The translations under genes and the position numbers were made by a program. The notes beneath the pieces are model-generated. The model saw only the letters and a program-made list of their open reading frames with translations, did not search any database and was not told the origin of the DNA. Shown here piece after piece: positions 26,340-36,575 of a DNA stretch of 64,000 nt. The stretch comes from Streptomyces sp. CBMA152 (GTDB lineage Bacteria; Actinomycetota; Actinomycetes; Streptomycetales; Streptomycetaceae), in contig NZ_MECJ01000033.1 of assembly GCF_014596475.1 (NCBI RefSeq), positions 496,001 through 560,000 on the forward strand. The letters are read 5' to 3'. Within the stretch, counting starts at the first letter, position 1. Each line of letters starts with the position of its first letter.

Positions 26340-27473
26340 ATGCCGACCTGCCCGAACGGACACCAGTCGGGTTCCGACGACTGGTGCGAGGTCTGCGGCC
26401 ATCGCATGGGCGCCGTGCCGCCGCCTCCCCCGCCCCCGCCGCCCGCGTTCCGGCAGGGGCCGCCGCCCCCGCCCGGCGGCGGCTACGGCTACCCCGGCCC
26501 CGAGGCGCCCACGGCGCCCGCGGAGCTGTGCCCGCAGTGCCGCACGCCCCGGGAGGGCAACACGCCCTTCTGCGAGGAGTGCCGCTGGAACTTCCTGACC
26601 CAGACGGCGACCTCGTACACGCCGCTGGCGCCGAACCCGTCGCCGAGCCCCGGACCGGCCCTGAACCTGCCGCCGGGCTTCCAGTCGCCGCCGCCCCAGC
26701 AGCAGCGCGACCCGTACGAGTACCAGAGCTCGCGGCCCTCGCAGGTCAACCGGCCCGCCGAACCGATCGGCGGCGACCCCTCGCGCCAGCAGGGCCCGCC
26801 GTCGTTCCGGCAGGGGCCGCCCCCGCCGCCGACCATGGACACCGCGCAACAGCAGCCGCCCGCCTTCCAACAGCAGGGGCCGCCGCCTCCGCCGGTGTTC
26901 CAGCAGGCCGGTCCGCCCGCGCCCCCGGCGTTCCAGCAGCCGCCGCAGCAGCAGGCCGAGGCCGACGACTGGCTGATCCCGCCGCCCGCGCAGGTACCGG
27001 CGCCGCCCCAGCACACCCAGGCACCGCAGCAGCAGTTCCAGGCCCCGCCGCCCGCGCCGCCCGCGCCGACCAGCTGGACGGTGACGGTCGGCCCGGACCG
27101 CGACTACTTCATGGCGATGATGCAGCGCAGCGGCCCGGAGGCCGCGGGTCTGAACCTGCCCGCGTACTCGCCGGAGCAGCAGCGTCCGCTCACCGGCAAC
27201 CAGCTCACCATCGGCCGCCGCCGCCACTCCACCGGCGAGGCCCCGGACATCGACCTGGCCGTGCCGCCGGAGGACCCGGGCGTCTCGCACCAGCACGCGG
27301 TCCTGGTCCAGCAGCCGGACGGCAGCTGGGCGGTCGTCGACCAGAACTCGACGAACGGCACCACGATCAACGGCGCCGAGGAACCGATCCAGCCGTACGT
27401 CCCGGTCCCGCTCCAGGACGGCGACCAGGTGCACGTCGGCGCCTGGACGACGCTGACGGTACGCAGGGGCTGA
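26340..27473 (+). CDS. FHA-domain protein with double zinc ribbon
   Basis: A 377-aa protein. ATG 26340 follows GGAGAGGGGG. Two zinc ribbons (about 4-22, CPNGH...CEVCG; about 63-82, CPQCR...CEECR) are followed by a long Pro/Gln-rich linker with PPPPPPA and FQQ repeats. A C-terminal FHA domain (about 288-375) has LTIGRRRHS, VSHQHAVLV and DQNSTNGTTING, the phosphothreonine-binding loops. It is probably the phospho-reader of the module. It lacks the short N-terminal phospho-acceptor layout of mycobacterial GarA. Last gene of the operon. Confidence 0.88.
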   Translation: MPTCPNGHQSGSDDWCEVCGHRMGAVPPPPPPPPPAFRQGPPPPPGGGYGYPGPEAPTAPAELCPQCRTPREGNTPFCEECRWNFLTQTATSYTPLAPNPSPSPGPALNLPPGFQSPPPQQQRDPYEYQSSRPSQVNRPAEPIGGDPSRQQGPPSFRQGPPPPPTMDTAQQQPPAFQQQGPPPPPVFQQAGPPAPPAFQQPPQQQAEADDWLIPPPAQVPAPPQHTQAPQQQFQAPPPAPPAPTSWTVTVGPDRDYFMAMMQRSGPEAAGLNLPAYSPEQQRPLTGNQLTIGRRRHSTGEAPDIDLAVPPEDPGVSHQHAVLVQQPDGSWAVVDQNSTNGTTINGAEEPIQPYVPVPLQDGDQVHVGAWTTLTVRRG

Positions 27474-27479
27474 CCAGCT

Positions 27480-28442
27480 TCAATCCCGCAGGGGCCACGT
27501 ATAGGGCCCCTGCGGGTCGTCCAGCCAGGCCCACTGCCGCCCGTCGCTGACCGTCACGCCGAAGCGCTCCCGGCGCGGGCGCCCCTCGCGCCGCCACAGC
27601 TCGTACGCCTCGTACGGATCGAGGCTGTCCTCGGTCAGCGCGAGCAGGAAGCGGAACAGCTCGCTCTCCAGTCCCGGGTGCGGCAGCCCGCCCGCGTACG
27701 GGACATCGCGCTCGGGGCCGGGGGCAACGCCCCGCAGCGGGACGAAGTACGCGGGGGTGTGCAGGAAGCGGCCCTGCGCGTACCCCGCGTCGCGCACCGT
27801 CAGCAGGATCAGACCGGTGGCCAGCGGGGCCTCGATCAGCGCGCCCGGCGCGCACTGCGCCAGCCAGCCGGACGGCACCCACGGCAGGGTGCAGGTCGCG
27901 ATGATCTTGTCGAAGGGCGCCCGGGACGGGCAGCCGCGCGCCCCGTCGCCGGTCACCACCGCCGGGTGGAAGCCCGCGGCGGCCAGATGCGTACGGGCCG
28001 ACTCGGTGATCTCCGGTTCCAGGTCGACCGTGGTGACCAGGTCCTCGCCGAGGCGGTGGCAGAGCAGCGCCGCGTTGTAGCCGGTCCCGGCGCCGATCTC
28101 CAGGACCGCGTCCCCGTCCCGTATCGCCAAAACCTCCAGCATCCGCGCCATCAGCGACGGCTGGCTGCTGGAGGAGAGCAGTTCCCCGTCCCGCACCCGG
28201 GTGGCCAGCGGCATGTCGGTGTAGACCCCGTCCAGCCAGCGCGCGCGCCGGGCCGGGTCGGGGTCGGCGCCCCACAGCCGCTCGTAGCCGCCGGGGCGGC
28301 CGACGAAGTAGTAGGGCACGAACAGATCGCGGGGCACCTCCTCGAAGGCGGCCCGCCAGGCCGGGTCGGCGAGCGCGCCCCCGGCCACGATCTCCCTGAC
28401 CAGGGCGGCCCGCGCTACGGCCGGATCCCGGTGTGCGCCCAT
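27480..28442 (-). CDS. Protein-L-isoaspartate O-methyltransferase-like protein
   Basis: A 320-aa SAM-dependent methyltransferase of the PCMT fold. Motifs: VPRDLFVP, MPLATRV, the SSSSQPSLMARMLEVL substrate loop and the SAM motif VLEIGAGTGYNAALL (about 112-126). Its C-terminal extension of about 120 residues is typical of the actinobacterial long form rather than E. coli Pcm (about 208 aa). Start ATG 28442 is chosen without a strong ribosome site. It converges with the FHA gene. Confidence 0.85.
   Translation of the reverse strand: MGAHRDPAVARAALVREIVAGGALADPAWRAAFEEVPRDLFVPYYFVGRPGGYERLWGADPDPARRARWLDGVYTDMPLATRVRDGELLSSSSQPSLMARMLEVLAIRDGDAVLEIGAGTGYNAALLCHRLGEDLVTTVDLEPEITESARTHLAAAGFHPAVVTGDGARGCPSRAPFDKIIATCTLPWVPSGWLAQCAPGALIEAPLATGLILLTVRDAGYAQGRFLHTPAYFVPLRGVAPGPERDVPYAGGLPHPGLESELFRFLLALTEDSLDPYEAYELWRREGRPRRERFGVTVSDGRQWAWLDDPQGPYTWPLRD
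27485..27516. terminator. Hairpin in the convergent 3' ends (FHA gene / PCMT)
   Basis: Perfect 12-bp inverted repeat, arms 27485-27496 and 27505-27516 with an 8-nt loop. It lies inside the last codons of the PCMT gene and 12 nt after the FHA stop, so it can end the plus-strand operon. Confidence 0.6.
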
Positions 28443-28519
28443 ATGTCCACTGTGCTGCGTACGGGCCCGGGAGGCGAGTGGTCCTAGGCCCAGGGTCCTC
28501 GGCCGGGGCATCTGCGACC

Positions 28520-28933
28520 ATGGACCATGTGAATGAGATTCCGCGCGGCACGCTTCAGGAGCAGACCTTCTACGAGCAGGTCGGCGGCGAGGAGACCTTC
28601 CGGCGCCTGGTCCACCGCTTCTACCAGGGCGTCGCCGAGGACCCGCTGCTGCGGCCGATGTACCCGGAGGGCGATCTGGGCCCGGCCGAGGAGCGGCTTG
28701 TGCTGTTCCTCATCCAGTACTGGGGCGGCCCGCGCACCTACAGCGACCACCGCGGTCACCCCCGGCTGCGGATGCGGCACGCGCCGTTCACCGTCGACCG
28801 GGCCGCGCACGACGCCTGGCTGACCCATATGCGCGAGGCCGTCGACGAGCTGGGGCTCTCCGAGGAGCACAAGACCACGCTCTGGAACTATCTGACGTAC
28901 GCGGCCGCCTCGATGGTCAACACCGCCGAGTAG
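28520..28933 (+). CDS. Truncated haemoglobin (group II, GlbO-like)
   Basis: A 137-aa 2-on-2 globin for O2/NO or peroxide chemistry. FYEQVGGEETFRRLVHRFYQ carries the B10 Tyr, MYPEGDLGPAEERLVLFLIQ follows, then WGGPRTYSDHRGHPRLRMRH with the proximal His (in MRHAPF) and DAWLTHM with Trp G8. The lysis-free N-terminus begins MDHVNEIPRG. It diverges from the PCMT gene by 77 nt. Confidence 0.93.
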   Translation: MDHVNEIPRGTLQEQTFYEQVGGEETFRRLVHRFYQGVAEDPLLRPMYPEGDLGPAEERLVLFLIQYWGGPRTYSDHRGHPRLRMRHAPFTVDRAAHDAWLTHMREAVDELGLSEEHKTTLWNYLTYAAASMVNTAE

Positions 28934-28986
28934 AGATGGCCAACGCGGCCGAGCAAAGCGGAAGTTGACGTTCCATCCGGTCCGCC

Positions 28987-29020
28987 ACCGGAATGCGGCA
29001 ATCCGCGACCGCATTCCGGT
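28987..29020. promoter_or_regulatory. Perfect inverted repeat between globin and ABC operon
   Basis: Arms of 12 bp (ACCGGAATGCGG / CCGCATTCCGGT) at 28987-28998 and 29009-29020, with a 10-nt loop. It could terminate the globin transcript or be an operator for the ABC operon. No T tract follows. Confidence 0.5.
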
Positions 29021-29152
29021 CACGATCGGATGAAGGTCGCCCCTGCTCGGCCCGTAAGCGGTTTCCACAGACCCGTGCCCTCTGAAAGCATCGTCGCCTG
29101 TCAGCACGACTGGACAGGCGTTCGGGGGAACGAGGAGTCTGGGGGGCCGTAG

Positions 29153-32100
29153 GTGGCGGGATTCGTGTTCTTGCGGGTGCGCGCGCACCGGCTGCTACTC
29201 ACCGCCGCACTGCTCGCGGTCCTGCTCACCACGTCGGTGCTCGCCGCCCTGACCGCGTTCTCCGGCTCCATCGGCGACGCCGCCCTGCGCCACACCCTCC
29301 AGACCCGCTCGGCCATACCCGCGTCCCTCACGGTCAAGGCGAACGTCCCGGAGCGCAACCGACAGGCCGCCGACACCGCCGTACGCGAGGGAGCGGCACG
29401 CACCTTTGACGGACTCCCGGTCACCACACGGAAGTTGACCCAGTCCGGGCCCTACGCCCTGCCGCGCTCGCTCCAGCCGCCGGGCGCCCGCAAGGGCGAC
29501 CCCGACCTCACCCTCTTCGCCGCCGTCGACCGCACCCGGGTCCGGCTCACCGGCGGCAGCTGGCCGGCCGCGCCCACCGCGCGCGGGGAGGTCCAGGCGG
29601 CCCTGCCCGAGATCGCCGCCGCCCAGCTCGGCCTGCGTACCTGGCCCGTCCCGCTGACCCTCGCCGACCGGCTCGGCGGCCCACCGGTCAAGGCCGTGAT
29701 CACCGGTGTCTACCGGCCCGTCGACGCCACCGAGGCGTACTGGCAGCTGGACGACCTCGGCGGCCGGGGCACGCGCAAGGTCAACTTCACCACGTACGGG
29801 CCGCTGCTCACCGATCCCGCCGCGCTGAGCGGCGGCCGGGTGAGCGCGGGCCAGACCTCCTGGATCGCGTCCGCCGACTTCGCCACCCTGACCACCGGCC
29901 GCATCCACGCCCTGCGCGCGGCGGCCACCGAGGGCCCCAAGTCCCTGGTGAACAGCGGGGTGTTCGCGGGCGACGCGGCCGCCTCCACCGCTCTGCCCGA
30001 CGTACTCGACCGGGCCGAGCGCTCCCTGCTCGTCTCGCGCTCGACGCTGCTGATCGTGGCCCTGCAGCTGATGATGCTCGCCGGGTACGCGCTGCTGCTG
30101 GTGGCCCGGCTGCTGAGCAGCGAGCGCACCGGCGAGAGCGCACTGCTGCGGGCACGCGGCGGCTCGCGCGGTCGTCTGCTGACCCTGTCGGCCGTCGAAG
30201 CCCTGCTGCTCGCCGCCCCGGCCGCGGTCTGCGCCCCGCTCCTGTCGGGTCCGCTGACCCGGCTGCTCGCCGGGCACGGCCCGCTGGCCCGGATCGGGCT
30301 GCGCCTGGACACGGGGACGACCGGCACGGTGTGGCTGGTGGCGGTCCTGGTGGCGCTGGGGTGCGCGGGGGCCGTGGTGGCCCCGGCCCTGTCGGCGGGG
30401 CGCACCACACGCCCCGGCCGCGCGGGCACGCTGCCCGCGTCCGTGCGCGCCGGGGCCGACATCGGGCTCCTGGTGATCGCCGGGGTCGCCTACTGGCAGC
30501 TCGACCGGCAGACCTCCGGGACGGGGGCGCTGAGCGGCGACAGCAAGGGCAACCTCGGCATCGACCCGCTGCTCGTGGCCGCACCCGCGCTCGCCCTGCT
30601 CGCCGGGACCGTACTGACCCTGCGGCTGCTCCCGCCCGCCGCGCGCCTGGCCGAGCGCCGGGCGGCCGGGGGGCGCGGGCTTCCGGCGGCGCTGGCGGGC
30701 TGGCAGCTCAGCCGCCGCCCGCTGCGCGGCGCGGGCCCGGTACTGCTGCTCGTCCTCGCGGTCGCCATGGGCATCCTGGCGCTCGGCCAGTCCGCCTCCT
30801 GGGACCGCTCGCAGAACGACCAGGCCGACTTCCGCGCGGGCACCTCGGTACGGGTCTCCGGGTCGAGCACCCCCACCATGGGCCAGGCCGGTTCGTACGA
30901 CGGCCTGCCGGGCGTACGGGCAGTGGCCCCGGCCGCGCGCTCGTCGGTGGAGCTCTCCGACAACCGCTCCGGCACCGTGCTCGCCCTGGACACCGCGCAC
31001 GCCGACGGCCTGCTGCTCCGCGACGACCTGGGCTCCAAGTCCACGATGCGCCGCCTCGCCCCGCCCCGCGCACCCCGCGTCGGCGCTTTGCTCCCGGCGG
31101 ACACCGCCGAGCTCGTCCTCGCACTGCGCCTGGGCGCCGAGGACTCGTCCGGCAAGCCGTCGACGGGCCGCACCTCCGTCGATGTGACGGCCGTCGTCGA
31201 GGACCGCTTCGGCGTGCAGTACAGCATCCCGGCCGGATCCCTCACGCCCGACGGACGCCCGGCCGAGCGCCGGATCTCCCTGGACACCGTGGCGGGCGCG
31301 CCGGTGGGCCGCCCTGCCGCGCCGCTCGCGCTCATCCGGCTCGACCTGGACTTCACCGAGCCGATCGGCGCGAGCGAGCAGCACCGCTTCACCGTCGAGG
31401 CGCTGAGCGGCGTGACCCACGACGGCCGCACCACCCCCATCACGCTGCCCACCGCCGACCGCTGGCAGGCCGACTCGATGGAGTCCGGCGGCGCGGCGAC
31501 GAAGTCCCAACTGGTCCCGGCGACCCAGGGACAGGCGCTCACCGTGCCGTACTCGACGGGCGCCGCCATGTCGCTCGCCAACACCTGGGACACGCCGTCG
31601 ACCCGTACGGTACGGATCAGCGCCGCCCGGCCGAAGCCGCCGGAACTGACGGCCGTGGCCGGTGACCGGTTCCTCACCGCCAGCGGCACGAAGGTCGGGC
31701 AGAGCGTGACGGTCCAGCTCGCCGGGCAGACCGTACGCGCGAAGGTCGTCGACCGGGTGCGCGATGTCCCGACGACCGGGCCGGGCGCGGGCGGCTCCGC
31801 CGAGCACGACGGCGGCGCGCTCCTGCTCGACCTGCGCGCGGTCAACGAACGGCTCGCCGTCGACGCCTCCACCAGCCTCGCGCCCACCGAGTGGTGGCTC
31901 ACGACCGCCCCGGGCGAGGCGGCCCGTACGGCGGCGGCGCTGCGGGCCCGGCCCGACATCGACCCGCAGCAGGTCGTGGTGCGCGCCGAGGTGGCCGAGC
32001 AACTGCGCGACGACCCGCTGGGCGCAGGACCGCAGGCCGCGCTCGCCGCCGCCTCCCTGGTGGCGGCGGCCCTCGCGGCGGTCGGCTTCGCGGTGAGCGC

Positions 32101-32449
32101 GGCGGGCTCGCTGCGCGAAAGGGGCGCCGAGTTCGCGGTGCTGCGGGCGCTGGGTGCCCCGCGCCGCCAGCTGGCCCGGCTGATCGCGGTCGAGCAGGGG
32201 GTGCTGATCGCGCTCGCCCTGCTGGTCGGTCTCGCGCTCGGGGAAGTGCTGACCAGAGCCGTGGTGCCGCTGATCGTACTGACCGAACAGGCCACCCGGC
32301 CGATGCCGAAGGTGCTGGTGCAACTGCCCGCCGCCCAGCTCGCCGTACTGCTCGCAGCGATCGCCGCCGTACCGCTCATGATCGTGGCGGCGCTGGCGCT
32401 GCGACGGACCGACCCGGCGGTGTCGCTGCGTCATCAGGGGGACGACTGA
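29153..32449 (+). CDS. Large FtsX-like ABC transporter permease
   Basis: A 1098-aa membrane protein started at GTG 29153. An N-terminal helix is followed by a long extracytoplasmic region. A central set of helices begins STLLIVALQLMMLAGYALLL, with the FtsX motif ESALLRARGGSRGRLL. A second large soluble region follows, and a C-terminal set of helices has GAEFAVLRALGAPRRQLARL. This duplicated FtsX layout is typical of actinobacterial MacB/LolCE-like exporters. It probably pairs with the permease at 32470 and the ATPase at 35291. Substrate unknown. Confidence 0.88.
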   Translation: MAGFVFLRVRAHRLLLTAALLAVLLTTSVLAALTAFSGSIGDAALRHTLQTRSAIPASLTVKANVPERNRQAADTAVREGAARTFDGLPVTTRKLTQSGPYALPRSLQPPGARKGDPDLTLFAAVDRTRVRLTGGSWPAAPTARGEVQAALPEIAAAQLGLRTWPVPLTLADRLGGPPVKAVITGVYRPVDATEAYWQLDDLGGRGTRKVNFTTYGPLLTDPAALSGGRVSAGQTSWIASADFATLTTGRIHALRAAATEGPKSLVNSGVFAGDAAASTALPDVLDRAERSLLVSRSTLLIVALQLMMLAGYALLLVARLLSSERTGESALLRARGGSRGRLLTLSAVEALLLAAPAAVCAPLLSGPLTRLLAGHGPLARIGLRLDTGTTGTVWLVAVLVALGCAGAVVAPALSAGRTTRPGRAGTLPASVRAGADIGLLVIAGVAYWQLDRQTSGTGALSGDSKGNLGIDPLLVAAPALALLAGTVLTLRLLPPAARLAERRAAGGRGLPAALAGWQLSRRPLRGAGPVLLLVLAVAMGILALGQSASWDRSQNDQADFRAGTSVRVSGSSTPTMGQAGSYDGLPGVRAVAPAARSSVELSDNRSGTVLALDTAHADGLLLRDDLGSKSTMRRLAPPRAPRVGALLPADTAELVLALRLGAEDSSGKPSTGRTSVDVTAVVEDRFGVQYSIPAGSLTPDGRPAERRISLDTVAGAPVGRPAAPLALIRLDLDFTEPIGASEQHRFTVEALSGVTHDGRTTPITLPTADRWQADSMESGGAATKSQLVPATQGQALTVPYSTGAAMSLANTWDTPSTRTVRISAARPKPPELTAVAGDRFLTASGTKVGQSVTVQLAGQTVRAKVVDRVRDVPTTGPGAGGSAEHDGGALLLDLRAVNERLAVDASTSLAPTEWWLTTAPGEAARTAAALRARPDIDPQQVVVRAEVAEQLRDDPLGAGPQAALAAASLVAAALAAVGFAVSAAGSLRERGAEFAVLRALGAPRRQLARLIAVEQGVLIALALLVGLALGEVLTRAVVPLIVLTEQATRPMPKVLVQLPAAQLAVLLAAIAAVPLMIVAALALRRTDPAVSLRHQGDD

Positions 32450-32472
32450 GATGCAGGGGGACAACTGAGATG
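32435..32472 (+). repeat. 19-bp tandem duplication at the permease junction
   Basis: Units 32435-32453 and 32454-32472 differ at one base (CAGGGGGACGACTGAGATG / CAGGGGGACAACTGAGATG). Each holds an AGGGGG ribosome-site-like stretch, a TGA and an ATG. The first TGA ends the upstream permease and the second ATG starts the next. Confidence 0.85.
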
Positions 32473-35223
32473 AGTGCCAAGGCTGTCGCCCCCTGGGTGC
32501 GCACCCGGCTGCGGACCGCGCCGGGCGCGGCGAGCGCCCTCGCCCTGCTGGTGCTGCTCACCGCGTTCCTGGCCGCGGCGCTCCCGCGCGCCATCGACCG
32601 GTACGAGGACCGGGGGCTGCGCCACGCGGTGACGTCGGCGTCCCCGGACAACACGGTGATCCGGATCTCCGGCACGATCCCCCCGCCGCCCGTGGGCGAC
32701 GCCCTGTCCCCCGGCCGCATGACCCAGGGCAACGAGGACACGCTGAAGGCGATCCCGGCGCCGCTGCGACCGGACCGGAGCCAGTCGGCGTACGGGGTGC
32801 GCACCACGGAGAAGATCCTTTCCGACGCACGGGACACCTGGCTGGCCCGGCCCGAAGGGCTGCCGCCGCGCTTCTTCGTCGACGCGCGGTCCGCGCCCGC
32901 CGACCACACCCGCCTGGTCTCCGGCCGCCTCCCCACCGCGAAGGCCGACGCGTCCTCGCCGACGGCCGAGGCGGCGGTGACGCGGGTGACCGCCAACACC
33001 CTCCACATCAAGGTGGGTTCGGTCATCCATGTGAAGCGCCTGATCGGCGACCCGCTGGCGGTCCGCGTCACCGGCATCGTCGAACCGCTGCGCCCCTCGG
33101 GCACGTACTGGGCGGCCGAACCGGTGCTGCGTGAGCCGGAGTTCGTCCAGTCCGACGTGAACGACCGCGACTCGCCGCACTACTGGTACGCGGGTCTGCT
33201 GCTCGGCCCCGACTCGGCCCCGGCGCTGGTCGGGGCGACGGGCAAGCCCGAGACGTACAACGACATCGCCCCCGACCCGCAGGCGATGAACGCCCGGCAG
33301 CTCTGCGACCTCAAGAACGCGCTCGCCTCCCTCAAGGGCGGCCCGGCCCTCGCCACCATCCGCGCGAACTCCGAGTCCGACACCCTCCTCACCCAACTCG
33401 ACGCGGTCCTCACCCTGTTCACCTCGGTACGCGACTCGATCACCCCGGTGGTCGCGGTGGCCACCTTCGGTACGGCGACGGTCGCGGGGGTGGTCCTGCT
33501 GATGGCGGGCGGCCTCGCGGCGGCCCGCCGTACGACCGAACTCGCCCTGCTGCGCGCCCGGGGCGGCTCCCTGCGCGGCATCGCCGGACGCCTCACGGCC
33601 GAGACCGCGGTGGTGGCCGTCCCGGCGGCCGCGCTGGGCCTGGCGCTCGCGGTGTGGGCGGTCCCGACCGGCCGGATCGAGCCCTCGCTGATCGCCGTGG
33701 CGATGGTGACGGCGGTGTCCTGCCTGGCCCTGCCGGTACGGGCGGCACTCGCCCACCGCACGGTCCGCTCGGCCGCCGACCGCGACGACCTCATCCGCGT
33801 CACACCGTCGCGACGCCGCACGGTGGCCGAACTGACCCTGCTTGTCCTGGCGGTGGGCGCGGTGGTGGCCCTGCGCCGCCGCTCCACCTCTGCGGGCTCC
33901 GACGCGCTGGTGAGCTCGGCGCCGGTGCTCGTCGGTGTGATCGCGGCGCTCGTTCTCGTACGGCTGTACCCGCTGCCCCTGCGCTGGGCGGCCCGCCCGG
34001 CAGCCCGGCTGCGCAGCACGGTCGGCTTCCTCTCCCTCGCCCGCGCGGGCCGCGCCCCCGGCGGCGGCATCCTGCCGCTCCTCGCCCTGCTCACGGCGCT
34101 GACCACGGCGGCGTTCGGCGGTTCGGTCCTGGCCGGGGTGGCGGACGCGCGGGACAAGGCGGCGCTGTACACGACGGGCGCGGACGCACGCATCGACAGC
34201 GTGGGCCCCCTGCCGCGCGCCCTGCCGGACCGGGTCGCGAAGGCGCCGGGCGTCTCGTCCGCGACTCCCGCGCATGTCGAGTACGGCGTGGAGATGCCGT
34301 ACGGCGACCGGGTGGCGGTGATCGGCGCGGACCCGGACTCGTACGCACGGCTGACGGCCCGTACGGGGCTCGGCTCGATCGCGGCGGACGCACTGCGGGC
34401 ACCGGCGGGTGCGGGTCCGGCGGGGCCGGGGTCGGCGAGGCCTCGGGGCGTGGTCCCGGCGATCGCCTCGCCGAAGGTGGCGGCGGGCCTGGGCAAGGGC
34501 CCCCGGAAGGTGCGGGTGGCGGGCTACGACGTGATGGTCCGGGTCGTGGCCGTACGCACCCGCACCCCTGCGGTCCCCCAAAGCGACTTCCTCGTGGTGG
34601 ACGCGTCCGGTCTGGGCGCGAAGTACCCGACGACGGTGCTGATCACGGGGTCGGGGGTGGACGGCAAGGCCATGCGGAGTCTGGTGACTTCGACAGCGGG
34701 CCCCCACCCCCAGGACCCCCCGTCGGTGCAACTGCGCAGCGACACCCGCCGACAACTCACGGACTCCCCGCTCCAGACGGGCGCGGAACGCCTCTACGCG
34801 GCGGCGGTGGCGGCCGGGGCGGGCTATGCCGTACTGGCCCTGCTGCTCTCGCTGCTGCGGGGTGCGCCGGAGCGGGCGGCGCTGCTCGCGCGGCTGCGGA
34901 CGATGGGCCTGACCCGTGGCCAGGGCCGACGGCTGCTGATCCTGGAGGCCCTGCCGCAGGCGGTCCTCGCGGCGATCGGCGGCGCCCTGACGGGCTGGGC
35001 GGCGACCGAACTCCTCGCCCCCGGCGTCGACTTGGCGGGCCTGGCCCTGGCAGCCTCCCCCGCGACGGCCGCGGTCACCGGCGGACTCCGGGCGGACCCG
35101 ATGTCCCTGGCGCTCCCGGCGGCGTGCGTGATCGCCCTGGCGGTGGGGGTCGCGGCGACACAGGCATGGTGGACGAGCCGCCGTGGCTCGGTCACGGAGC
35201 TGAGGGCGGGAGATACGAGATGA
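32470..35223 (+). CDS. Second large FtsX-like ABC transporter permease
   Basis: A 917-aa membrane protein. ATG 32470 comes from the second copy of the tandem duplication and is preceded by AGGGGG. The N-terminal helix LALLVLLTAFLAAALPRAID precedes an extracytoplasmic domain. FtsX helices with TTELALLRARGGSLRGIAGR and a C-terminal set with LLARLRTMGLTRGQGRRLL follow. Same family as its neighbour but clearly divergent. The stop overlaps an ATG at 35220 (ATGA). Confidence 0.88.
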   Translation: MSAKAVAPWVRTRLRTAPGAASALALLVLLTAFLAAALPRAIDRYEDRGLRHAVTSASPDNTVIRISGTIPPPPVGDALSPGRMTQGNEDTLKAIPAPLRPDRSQSAYGVRTTEKILSDARDTWLARPEGLPPRFFVDARSAPADHTRLVSGRLPTAKADASSPTAEAAVTRVTANTLHIKVGSVIHVKRLIGDPLAVRVTGIVEPLRPSGTYWAAEPVLREPEFVQSDVNDRDSPHYWYAGLLLGPDSAPALVGATGKPETYNDIAPDPQAMNARQLCDLKNALASLKGGPALATIRANSESDTLLTQLDAVLTLFTSVRDSITPVVAVATFGTATVAGVVLLMAGGLAAARRTTELALLRARGGSLRGIAGRLTAETAVVAVPAAALGLALAVWAVPTGRIEPSLIAVAMVTAVSCLALPVRAALAHRTVRSAADRDDLIRVTPSRRRTVAELTLLVLAVGAVVALRRRSTSAGSDALVSSAPVLVGVIAALVLVRLYPLPLRWAARPAARLRSTVGFLSLARAGRAPGGGILPLLALLTALTTAAFGGSVLAGVADARDKAALYTTGADARIDSVGPLPRALPDRVAKAPGVSSATPAHVEYGVEMPYGDRVAVIGADPDSYARLTARTGLGSIAADALRAPAGAGPAGPGSARPRGVVPAIASPKVAAGLGKGPRKVRVAGYDVMVRVVAVRTRTPAVPQSDFLVVDASGLGAKYPTTVLITGSGVDGKAMRSLVTSTAGPHPQDPPSVQLRSDTRRQLTDSPLQTGAERLYAAAVAAGAGYAVLALLLSLLRGAPERAALLARLRTMGLTRGQGRRLLILEALPQAVLAAIGGALTGWAATELLAPGVDLAGLALAASPATAAVTGGLRADPMSLALPAACVIALAVGVAATQAWWTSRRGSVTELRAGDTR

Positions 35224-35290
35224 CGTGTACGGGGCGTGGGGACGGGGGCTGGAAGATGACGGGGACGCGCGGGGAGACGGAGGCCGGCCG

Positions 35291-35294
<4 letters not shown>
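35220..35294 (+). CDS. Possible 24-codon coupling ORF
   Basis: An ATG at 35220 overlaps the permease stop (ATGA) and its own stop at 35292-35294 overlaps the ATPase start (ATGA). The peptide MTCTGRGDGGWKMTGTRGET (plus 4 residues) shows no family. It may serve only to carry ribosomes from permease to ATPase, or be chance. Confidence 0.35.
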
Positions 35295-36265
<971 letters not shown>

Positions 36266-36321
36266 TCCCCCACCCCGCCCCTTCCCTGAAGCCCTGGGCG
36301 GGCGGCCGGGTTCGTCGGCTG

Positions 36322-36575
36322 GCCGCCGGTGGGGCTGGTCACGCAGTTCCCCGCGCCCCTAAATGGGCCCTTCGGGCCCTCCTGGTGGCGCGGGCAACCC
36401 GGCATGGTTCTTGACGGGCCCGGAGGGCCCTCTTAGGGGCGCGGGGAACTGCGCGAGCAACCCAGCACGATCCGCAGACAAACGGAGCCGGGGTGCAGGG
36501 GGCGCAGCCCCCGCCCAGGGGTCCGGGGGCGTAGCCCCCGGGAGACCACCTTCACCCCCACCCACCCCCGGAGGG
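36322..36575. repeat. Inverted dispersed repeats and hairpins in a gene-free stretch
   Basis: Perfect 21-bp inverted arms at 36342-36362 and 36433-36453 bracket GGGCCC-rich DNA. The right copy continues to ATCCGCAGACAAA and matches the repeat near 7146. A separate hairpin CCGGGGGC-GTA-GCCCCCGG follows at 36523-36541, with a related one near 36497-36513. No gene was seen in 36266-36575; it may terminate the ABC operon and the opposing gene. Confidence 0.75.

Noticed and set aside
29195..32464. 1089-codon minus-strand ORF opposite the first FtsX permease
   Set aside because: Low-complexity RQGAE-rich translation without motifs; the plus strand encodes clear FtsX helices.
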